DNA from: Saccharina japonica
Lineage: Eukaryota; Sar; Phaeophyceae; Laminariales; Laminariaceae
Length of the DNA stretch: 64,000 nt
NCBI GenBank assembly: GCA_008828725.1
Contig: MEHQ01003228.1
Coordinates: forward strand, 108,771 to 172,770
Direction of reading: 5' to 3'
Every line of letters starts with the position of its first letter. The stretch's first letter is position 1. This document shows positions 56,304-64,000 of this stretch, one piece after another. Below the pieces are notes generated by a model. The model was not told the DNA's origin. It saw only the letters and a list, made by a program, of their open reading frames with translations, and ran no database searches. The position numbers and the translations under genes were made by a program.

Positions 56304-56938
56304 TTGAGGGCGCACTCGGATCACCCCTTGGCACGTTACAAGCACCACCGTATAGCTTCTGTTCACAGTCGTTCGCGCACGCTGTGGTCAGACGCATCTG
56401 GGAACGCTATGGGAGGTATTGTTGAGAGTCTGGGGCGTGGTGGAGGGTCGATTTCGATGAGGACATGCGTAATCGATTACGCCAGAAGGTTGAAGCTAGG
56501 GATGATCTGTCCATAAATGTCCTGGATTTGTTTGGCATGGTTGTGACTGCATGGGCTTTTATAGTTCTAGAAGCTAACACACCACAACACGCGCGAGAAA
56601 CCATCTTGATGCGCGGAGATAACCTGCCCGCCATTCACTGGGTTAATCATTGTCGGAGGGGCAAAGAACCACGGTCAGGCACGCTAATGCGGATATTGGG
56701 GTGTTTAGAGATAGGTAGCGGTTGGTGTTTTCAAGCAAAACACGTCAAAGGGACGGCTAACACCTTGGCTGACGGAGTATCTCGGTGGGATCGTTCATCC
56801 ATTCCATCCGCCCTTCATGCTTTCCGGCCCGACGTTAACTGGCAGGAGCAGAACTTGGCGCAAGCGGGGACAGATCTTTGTACAGGAATGTTGGGCACCA
56901 GTACCTCCGTCGATCAGTTGCGAGATCGTCTGAAATAA
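56304..56938 (+). pseudogene. YR-element RNase H
   Basis: The frame to 56516 has TLWSDASGNAMGGI (first catalytic Asp). After a frameshift, 56465-56938 has INVLDLFGMVVTAWAF, where Asp stands at the usual Glu position, then ILMRGDNLPAIHWVN (Asp) and AKHVKGTANTLADGVSRW (last Asp). The order and spacing match RNase H of DIRS-like elements, which is related to the gypsy enzyme and removes the RNA strand during reverse transcription. The E-to-D substitution and the frameshift suggest inactivity. Confidence 0.82.
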
Positions 56939-57366
56939 CTTACGCGTCGGGTTTCCGGTCTTGGTGCACTTTTCGCGGGTTAACCCCGCAGGACCGGTAT
57001 CTGCGACCGTGTGAGTCGGAGAAGGCCGAAGTGTGGGCTTTGATTGATTTCGCTGCTTGGTGTTGTGCGTCACAGGACAATCAAGCCGGAACTATTTCGA
57101 ATAAGCTAGCTGCGATTCAATATTTATATCGGGTTGATGGTGGCATCGAGCTGTCGATCCGGCCGCCGTTGATCAAAAGTGTATTACAAGGTATCTCGCG
57201 ATCGCATACATTGGCGGGAACACGGCCACGGGCTCGGCTCCTTATATCGTGGAATAGGTTGATCAAGGGGCAGGAGCTGATACCTTCCTGGGGTTCTGGG
57301 GGTAGAGTGCTTTGGCTATGTTTGGGCATGAGCTATTTTTTTTTCGCCAGGTCAGATAAGTATTAG
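56878..57366 (+). pseudogene. Tyrosine recombinase, N-terminal core-binding part
   Basis: The frame shows a SAM-like core-binding region: SVARSSEITYASGFRSWCTF, then VWALIDFAAWCCASQDNQAG, then ISNKLAAIQYLYRVDGG. It continues through PPLIKSVLQGISRSHTL to GMSYFFFARSDKY, where the Arg in ARSD corresponds to the first catalytic Arg of the family. A stop at 57364-57366 separates it from the catalytic C-terminal part, probably by a small indel. Confidence 0.8.
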
Positions 57367-57380
57367 CTAATGGCTCAGGT

Positions 57381-57977
57381 GTGGTGAACCCAGCGCATTG
57401 TCTCACGCGGAGTGATGTTGCGTTATTTTCTGGCGACAGACAGTTGAGGCGTCTGCAATGGAGTGATGCCGATCGGATTGAGGTGCGATTCCGCGGCCAT
57501 AAAGCCGACCAGGCTCAAGTTGGAAGCGTCATTGTACGTACCCGGTGCGAGGTTTGGGGCCCGCGTTCTGAGTTGGGTGAGGGAGGCGGAGCCGTTGCTC
57601 TTATGGTAGCACTGTTGACATGTTATGCAGCTCTACCTGAACACGCGCCACTTTCCTGGTACCGTTCAGGGAGGGAAGTAAGAGTGCGGGGATATGGTCA
57701 GGCGTTACGAGCGTTGAGAGAGATAGTTCAAAAGTCGGGGCGTAAACCCGAAGCGTACGCTCTGCACTCGCTGAGGATAGGAAGTGCGTCGACGCTTGCG
57801 GCTGGAGGTGACGTGTCGGAACGAGTCATACAGCTAGAAGGGAGGTGGAAGTCTGATGCATATAAGGTGTACACCCGAAATAATGCGGACGATGCGGGAC
57901 ATGTGTCTCGTAAACTAGCAGCCGGCAAGGGTTTGCAAAGACAGCCAGGTCAATATACTGTATGGGGTAAACTGTAG
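57381..57977 (+). pseudogene. Tyrosine recombinase, catalytic C-terminal part
   Basis: 198 residues with the family signature: H129-x2-R132 in YALHSLRIGSAST, GRW at 154-156, and the presumed nucleophile Tyr164 in YKVYTRNN. Upstream, DADRIEVRFRGHKADQAQ matches the beta-sheet region between the two Arg boxes. The enzyme would recombine circular cDNA with the target without duplicating it, in agreement with the element boundaries here. This half could still fold, but the stop at 57366 cuts it from its N-terminal half. The closest relative in the window is 28195-29055. Confidence 0.88.
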
Positions 57978-57998
57978 AAGTCTCGGAGTAACCTCGGT

Positions 57999-58207
57999 TG
58001 TGGAGGAGTCAATGGTGTTGGACCATTCGATGTCTCAGTCGTCCGAGAACTCGCACAGTAGAACCCAGACAATGAAGGGAGGGAGATGTGTTTATGAGCA
58101 AATACATGTGGGTATGAGGCAGAGTTTGATACTGCGGTAGACATATCAGCCAGCTGCTCACCCTCCCATGCTACAGAAAATGATAATACACAACGCAATT
58201 CGAAAGA
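57999..58207 (+). repeat. Repeat B, copy 3 (3' end of YR element)
   Basis: Matches 29062-29251 and 29713-29930, ending AATTCGAAAGA where the interrupted MITE resumes. Confidence 0.8.
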
Positions 58208-58384
58208 CATATACAACAAACCTATATATTTCCCTATTTTTACTAACAATGTTTGGTCCTATTTACTGTGGTCCCCCGTACTACCTCATGTTGCCACATG
58301 GGGCCCGCATAATCCGCATTAGCTACCAGGTATACAGCACATGCTTCCTGGGCTGGATCGGTACTATATATGCAGATCCTGCAC

Positions 58385-58695
58385 AACCTCTCACATCGGC
58401 AGGTGAGGAGCTAGACAATCTACAGTAGATCATGATCTATCTATAGATTATCTAGATAGATCATGATCTATCTATAGTTGATCTAGATCATGATATATCT
58501 GCAGATGACCTAGATAATTATCTATCTGTATGTGATCTAGATCATGATATATCTGTAGATGGTTTAGAGCATTATCTATCTATAGATGATCTAGATCATG
58601 ATATATCTGTAGATGGTCTAGATCATGATCTACTATCTGTAGATGGTCTAGATCATGATATAGCTGTGGATGATCTAGATCATGCTCTATCCGAG
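58385..58695 (+). repeat. GATCTAGATCATGAT minisatellite
   Basis: About nine units of roughly 32 bp made of GATCTAGATCATGATATATC and TGTAGATGGT/ACTATAGATG variants. Nearly every unit is self-complementary (ATCTAGAT, ATCATGAT), so the region is palindromic throughout. Confidence 0.9.
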
Positions 58696-58713
58696 TTGGA
58701 AAACAGTTGCTAG

Positions 58714-58832
58714 TATGTACAGGGCGCCATAGTAAACAGGAGTAAATATTGTTAGTGAAAATAGGTAAACATATACCGTAGGTTTCTGTGTATACCGCAG
58801 GTTCTATTTATTATGGTCCCCCGTAATATGTA
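58714..58832. mobile_element. MITE of the TATTACGGGGGACCATAG family
   Basis: The left arm ACAGGGCGCCATAGTAAACAGG pairs imperfectly with the right arm CTATTTATTATGGTCCCCCG. The loop contains ATTGTTAGTGAAAATAGGT. It abuts the inverted 1.6-kb unit. Confidence 0.65.
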
Positions 58833-60451
58833 TAGGTACCAAATGGACTTTTTCCCGGAATACTTTCACTTTTCATCTCTGGCCGCGGGTCTTTTCTCGC
58901 GCTATCGGCTGCGGGGCACGCCGCGGCCCCGCGTGTACACCACGGCGCAACTGCAGGCCATGGCCGAAGCCCGTGGGGCGTGCTCTGGACCTTCAAAGTC
59001 GCGAATTCTGGCAAATAACTCAGGGGAGACGTTCCGACTTGACACCGCCTCGCAACTACTATGAAAAATATGTCGTACGACTTTTGTGTATCCGTGTGAA
59101 TTTTTATGGTTCATTCTTGACCCGCCCCATGAACGGAACGCACACAGCACGCACCACGCACGAGACAACAAGGACCACACCGACATGAAACGAGGCACAA
59201 ATCTAGTGCCATGCATCAGTAGTGAATACCATGTTGCATGCGTCTGCTCTCTCTGGGCTGTGTACAGCAGTAGCAGTTGTACGAGACGCTTGGAGATTTA
59301 CACGCGCATTATTTATGTAAATTTGTAATTTGGTTTCAATATTTTGGAATCTACGTAGAGTACACATACATGCATAGATCTACGAGTACGTATATATGTA
59401 CAGCAGTATGCATATCATATCTAGCTCTCTCTATCTACGAGCTATAGGCCGATCTACATACGTACGATTACGAGTACTTTGGTACGGTAGTACTACTACT
59501 GCTGCTGTACTTTACGGGTACATGTCACTAGTCTAGACTACAAACAACAAAGCAGCCAAGGCGTCCCTTATCGAACAGCACAGCAGTACAGCAGAAGAAG
59601 ATGCAGGACACGCAGTAGCCGCTGTTCAGATTGTTGCCTTTGTGGCGGCTGTTGTTGTGTCCTGTATGCGTGCGCCGGACCCGTAGTAAACAGCTCCGAG
59701 TAGCAGGAGAAATCCAGCAGATCTAGTTGTGACAGCTACGAACAACGAGTACTGCTTTGCTGTGTTCTGTCTTTCATTGTATATATGCGTGTGTGTTTGA
59801 TGTATGCGATTCCAGCACAACCTCCCCCTCTGATTTTAATAGCACCCGCGCTTGACAGCAGCGATTCAAAACAACAAAACCGCTAACACCCGTCACGGGT
59901 ATGGATAACACTTCATACTCGCCGAGAATTTGGGCCCAGGGCACCCGGGTATCCAGATGTTCGACGGGCACCCTTAGACGAGTACTCGACTGCAAAACGC
60001 GTACCAGGGTACCCGCCCAAAAAGTATTACCAGGTACTTACGAGTGGATACTCTTATCTAGGACCGGAGCGGGACTCGTCGGGCAACAGCTCTGTCATCA
60101 CTATATTCTGTATATTCAGCTGTACAGCGCAGAACAGCCGTGATATCTACAGTACCACTGTGGGATCGACTTCAAATCCTACACAAAATAGTTAGATCGA
60201 CTACAGAAACAAAACAAGTCGTTGAGCCTGGACACCAAACTGAAGTTTCTTAACACCGGGAGCCCACTGTACCTCAGATACGATATCATCTCGTGACAGT
60301 TGTTTCGTTAGGAATGGCCGTCGCTACTACCTTTACAGTCTATGCCACAGGTTTGCTCCAAAAAATAATCTATGAAGCATGTGCGATCTATTTTCACCTT
60401 GCGACACCCCAGGGATTTCAAGTGACCAACATCCCGAAGGGGAACCTTGTA
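58829..60451 (-). repeat. 1.6-kb unit, copy 3, inverted
   Basis: Reverse complement of 33516-35153, complete from TATAGGTACCAAATGGACTT to CCCGAAGGGGAACCTTGTAT. It lacks the 1.8-kb insertion found in copy 2, which confirms that insertion. The GC-rich patch is open in a frame (58813-59064) that is shifted in the other copies. Confidence 0.88.
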
Positions 60452-61307
60452 TCTGTGTATAAATTCGACGTGAGCCGACGAGGGAAGAAGTACTGAAACC
60501 TTCTCGCGATAAAAATACAAGGCAGGTGCCCGTAGTGGGGAGGGGGGGGGAAGAGCCTACTTAGTGACCCCGGATCTGAGTTACGACCAAAGGGGGAGAG
60601 AGAAAAAAAGGGCAAGATAATAAATGGGATGGGAAAAGAAGATAATAAATGGGATGGAACAAAAACAAAATGAATTCCAAAGCCGGGTGTTTTTTCGTTT
60701 TCTTGCGCAAAACTTGGCTTGCAGAAAGCACCTAGGAGTATCAACAGCGTGCACACGCACAATTCGACGAGGAAAGGAAAGGAAACGCTGCTCAACTATT
60801 TTTGCCGCGATAAGAAGAAAGGCTCGCACGCACGCACCCCGCGCCGAGGATGGGGGGGGTGGGGGGTGGGGGGAAGAGTGTGCCTGCTATGTCTGTGACA
60901 CCGGATCTGAGTTACGAAAGGAAGAGAGCTGATAAGAAGAGCAAACATATTCAAGATGGGGTGGGAAAACAAATTAAGAAGAAAAAAAAAGAACGCAGAT
61001 ACATTGTGTTTAATACTCGTGCCGCTTTCGGACGCATATCGTGAACGAAAAAAATGACAAAAACAAAGTTAGGGCACATGACAGAAAGGGGTTTAACGTT
61101 TTTTTTTTTTTTTTCCCCCCCCCCAAATAAAAACACACACTGACTGAAAAGGGGGACACCGCTTTTCGCGGCCGGCAAGGTTCTCGGTATATACATGTAG
61201 GGTGGTGGTAGTAAGCATCAATCCAAAGGCCCAGCACTATGTGTGCGTTTCCATGGTACACCATCCAGTGTTCCAACATATTATTATTATTGTTACCGGG
61301 GTACATA
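60452..61307. other. Purine-rich simple sequence and a TIR-element end
   Basis: The sentence-like repeat CCGGATCTGAGTTACGA occurs at 60570 and 60902 with GATAATAAATGGGATGG repeats between. G-rich and poly-T/poly-C runs lie at 60848-60880 and 61100-61125. At 61155-61240 sequence resembles the end of the TIR element at 14350. No gene recognised. Confidence 0.5.
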
Positions 61308-61411
61308 CAAACAGTAGTAATCAGGACCAAACTATTTTTTTAGTAAAAAAACTGGAATATATAGGTTTTTGTATATATGATGGGCCCTGATTACTATGGT
61401 TCCCCATAATA
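61308..61411. mobile_element. Diverged MITE of the TATTACGGGGGACCATAG family
   Basis: AGTAGTAATCAGGACCAAAC and GGGCCCTGATTACTATGG pair as arms, ending CCCCATAATAG. Confidence 0.5.
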
Positions 61412-61591
61412 GCATGAAAGAGCTTCAACGTTGACCACTCAAAAACATTCCACTCCGAAAGAAGAAACAAGCGCTTTACGTGTTCGCGTAGATCTGGCCG
61501 CGCAAGCGAACTTCCTTAGATGTCCCCGCACCGAAAATGGAGCCTTTCCAAGCACAACGGCCAGGTGGCACACTAACCAGGCATGCCTCTC

Positions 61592-61633
61592 GTTAGCGTT
61601 AGGGTTAGGGTTAGGGCTAGGGTTAGGGTTAGA
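61592..61633 (+). repeat. Interstitial telomere-like tract, TTAGGG orientation
   Basis: Six imperfect TTAGGG units (one GTTAGC, one GCTAGGG) within a frame-neutral context. Confidence 0.85.
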
Positions 61634-62184
61634 GTTCCGGGTCGGGGTGGTGGCCGCCGTTAGCCGAAGCAAAAAAAACTCACCGTCGGGAACGAATGCC
61701 TTACACCTTCGGGACAAAACCCTACCTCATTACCCGTAGAAACAGCATCATTTTTTTGCGGGCACGTCTGAGAAGTTCGCCTGCGCAGGCAGATTTACGT
61801 CCGCTGGCCCTATACGAAGTATATATATGCACAAAGTCTAACTATCTTTCTTTCTGTAGTACGTATTTTCCGGCCTGAGTTATATCTATCTATCTACTCC
61901 ATGTATTTGCTGTCCTTGCCCCCCCCATTACGTATAATACTCTTAGTTTCTCTTCTAAATCATCCGAGAATGTGAATCATGAGCGTCAAAGTCGATCACT
62001 CATAAAATCTCCTGTAATATACACGTAAACGATCAATTATTTCGTTGTTTCGAGGCGCCTTTGCCGGTCTTTATCCTACGAATCGTACCATATATAGTAC
62101 CAAATATATGATGATTTCTTGCTGAATTTAGGTGTTTTTGGGTGTTTTTTCCAAATAAAATAACGAGAAGCCGTCGACCTAATC

Positions 62185-62220
62185 CAACCCTAACCCTAGT
62201 CCTAACCCCAACCCTAGTCC
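62185..62220 (+). repeat. Interstitial telomere-like tract, CCCTAA orientation
   Basis: AACCCTAACCCTAGTCC and AACCCCAACCCTAGTCC, in inverted orientation to 61592-61633 and 550 bp away. A GCGCGGCTTCGCCGCGC hairpin follows at 62239-62255. Confidence 0.8.
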
Positions 62221-62403
62221 AGGCTAAGGTTTCACCCGAGCGCGGCTTCGCCGCGCGTTTTGGACATCCTCAAAAAAAAAGTGCGGACCACCACAAAAAC
62301 CGTAATAAATTTGGTACTTTATCAGGTACGAATTGGGGGTCAAGAGCAATTGCAAAGGCTACTGTTTATTTCGGGGCTGTTTACATTGTGCTCCAAGTGC
62401 AAC

Positions 62404-62444
62404 GGAAGGAAGGAAGGAAGGAAGGGAGGAAGGAAGCAAGGAAG
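62404..62444 (+). repeat. (GGAA)n microsatellite
   Basis: About ten GGAA units with two interruptions. Confidence 0.95.
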
Positions 62445-62507
62445 AAACAGTTTTGATGTATGACACGCAGCGTAAACACAATGACACATTTATTACTTGT
62501 ACTGCAT

Positions 62508-63050
62508 AACGCTTTTCAGTTGCTTTTTAATTATTTCCGGGTTGGCATATTGCCTAGGCGGGTGATAAAAAAAACATGTTTTTCGCTTTTTAGGTCACCT
62601 CACGCTTTTCGCTCGCTTTTCAAATATTTCCGGGTTGGCGTATTTCCTGAGAGGGTGATAAAAAACTAAGTTCTCGCTTTTAAGATCGCTTCACGCTTTT
62701 CGCTCGCTTTTCAAATACTTCTGGGTTGGCAAATTTCAAATTTCCTAGGCGGGTGGTGAAAAAAACGAATTCCTCGCTCTTAAGGTCGCCTCACGCTTTT
62801 CACTCGCTTTTCAAATTCTTCCGGGTTGGCATATTTCCTGAGCGGGTGATAAAAAAACTAATTTCTCGCTCTTTAGGCCGCCTCACGATTTTAACTCGCT
62901 TTTGAAAAAAAATCACGGGTTGGCATATTTACTGAACGGGTGATAAAAAAACTAATTTCTCGCTCTTTAGGTCGCCTCACGCTTTTCACTCGCTTTTCAA
63001 ATAACTTCCGGGTTGGCATATTTATATTTCCTGGACGGGTGATAAAACCT
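62508..63050 (+). repeat. 94-bp tandem repeat, six units
   Basis: The landmark CGGGTTGGC recurs at 62539, 62632, 62723, 62823, 62917 and 63010. Each unit has CTCACGCTTTTC.CTCGCTTTT, a GGGTTGGCATATTTCCT segment and GGGTGATAAAAAA. No coding. Confidence 0.9.
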
Positions 63051-64000
63051 AACGACTAACCTTGTGCGAAACTTCAAAAGTGAAAAGGTCTCGTGCAATC
63101 TGGGGTTTGTGGAAGGGCCGAAAGAAATGTTGAATAAGATATTAAGTTGTGGTTCCAGTTTCTGGGTTTTACATAATGTAGAGACGGCCCCGAACTCAGC
63201 GTTTGTTTGCGGGCTCGTGCTTGCTGGATCGCGGGACGAGACAGGGAGAACACAAAGATGGATGGGGGGCAGGAATAACGACAATTACGAGATATGTAGC
63301 GCTCTGTCGTATACAGCCAGATGTAATAGTATGGGCTTGGAAGGCCGGTAATTGCCTCAATCTAGGTAAGTAACTGGTCCGGTTTCGTATTTCTTGGACT
63401 GGCATTCGTATTCGGGGTATTTTTAAGAACGGAAGAGGACAAAATGAGACCCTTCCGGACCAGAGGCCATCACGGCTGTGCTCTGGGATTAAATAAGCTG
63501 CGTTTCCCCTACGCTTGACTCTACACGAAATTGAGCAACACCCAGGACATGCAGACCTGCAAGAGGATACTCCGTGTCTTACTCAAACTTACAACAAAGA
63601 CAACTGACGCGGGCGTTTATATCCCGATGTCGCCGACAATCTTATAGGAGGGTGGAATTGATGCAATAATGGTGCAGATCATCTGTAGGCGACGCCCTGC
63701 TTTCCTCGTTTCACGCTACACCTACTGTATACATACTAGGGAATATGAGACCCTCCCGCCCCCACGGCGGTAGGGCCATTGAAGCAAGTAGTAATGCAGA
63801 TGATAGGGGCTCAAATTAGAACTTATAGGGATAAATACTAAATAGGAAACCAATTGACGACGAAGATTCTTAATAGGAGTACAAATGGTTAGGGTGATAG
63901 AAACTAGCGAGATTGACTCCGAATCAATGCGGGTTGTTTGATGGAAAATATATTTATAACAGATGTGGCCAGGGGGGACAGGGGGGGGGGGGGGGGGGGA
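63051..64000. other. Unassigned, ends in a G tract
   Basis: Frames at 62997-63284 (-) and 63064-63351 (+) overlap and neither shows a motif. GGTAAGTAAC at 63366 is a good donor consensus, but no supported exon precedes it. The last 30 bases are nearly pure G. Confidence 0.35.

Larger units (their letters stand above)
55484..58205 (+). mobile_element. YR (DIRS/PAT/Ngaro-type) retroelement, internally deleted
   Basis: Repeat A at 55502-55771, then partial RT, RNase H, tyrosine recombinase, then repeat B at about 57999-58207. The recombinase in place of an integrase, together with RT/RNase H, identifies the YR order (DIRS-like) of retroelements. Gag and the RT fingers/palm with the YxDD box are absent, and the 2.7-kb length is about half of usual, so it is a deleted copy. 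It also lacks the second A-B pair seen at 29281-29930. Frames change at 56300, 56465, 56880 and 57366. Confidence 0.8.
55442..58285. mobile_element. MITE copy split by the YR retroelement
   Basis: The left half (TTATTACGGTTGACCATAG ... CTAAGGTAGACAT, 55442-55483) and the right half (GACATATACAACAAACC ... TTTACTGTGGTCCCCCGTA, 58206-58285) together make one family member. GACAT occurs on both sides (55479-55483, 58206-58210), either a 5-bp overlap or shared homology. Confidence 0.7.

Noticed and set aside
58813..59064. Conserved protein in the GC-rich patch of the 1.6-kb unit
   Set aside because: The same region is frameshifted in the copies at 34901-35152 and 38156-38572, so the frame is not maintained.
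61439..61739. Frames encoding GLGLGLGL or NPNPNPN peptides
   Set aside because: Direct translation of TTAGGG repeats.

Overview
This window looks like repeat-dense nuclear DNA from a eukaryote, not bacterial DNA. Evidence: no operon-like coding, abundant retroelement relics, nested insertions, satellites and microsatellites, splice-site-bounded exon-like islands, and two short interstitial TTAGGG/CCCTAA tracts. The Ty3/gypsy relic ends in a tail (YWRVRF...DWEEL...SEM) that I associate with algal or stramenopile elements, so a stramenopile alga such as a brown alga is a guess, not a demonstration. A 196-base run of N lies at 31813-32008.

Layout. 1-5110: decayed Ty3/gypsy polyprotein on +, in the order protease, RT, RNase H, integrase, GPY/F-like region, C-terminal tail, broken by stops and frameshifts. 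5110-12200: pyrimidine tracts, minisatellites, two minus-strand retroelement scraps, a 310-bp dispersed repeat and a GGTACC-rich element with inverted ends. 12562-29939: material that appears to be one insertion splitting a second GGTACC-rich element. It begins with repeat A and ends with B-A-B next to tyrosine-recombinase remnants, the pattern expected of a split-direct-repeat YR (DIRS/PAT/Ngaro-type) retroelement. Nested inside are a satellite array, an element of about 2.1 kb with terminal inverted repeats, and a 7.7-kb LTR retrotransposon without visible pol (LTRs 17936-18454 and 25136-25649, 4-5 bp target duplication).

30-46 kb: tandem duplications, a 66-bp minisatellite, a Mutator-like MITE with a 9-bp target duplication, tandem copies of a 1.6-kb unit, a possible small spliced gene on minus (39053-39529), a 2.5-kb TIR element with coding-like islands, and a tandem duplication in which an inner 180-bp module is inverted in one copy. 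46-54 kb: two LTR/primer-site-like repeats, a 217-bp satellite whose hairpin shows compensatory changes, and a hairpin-dense insertion. 54.9-64 kb: a MITE family, one copy of which is split by a 2.7-kb YR element (partial RT, RNase H, tyrosine recombinase), then an inverted copy of the 1.6-kb unit, minisatellites and the telomere-like tracts.

No intact conserved host gene, tRNA, rRNA or CRISPR array was recognised. Most of the window is best read as layers of transposon insertion and decay. Repeat relationships were found by eye; coordinates of diffuse repeats are good to about 10-30 bases.
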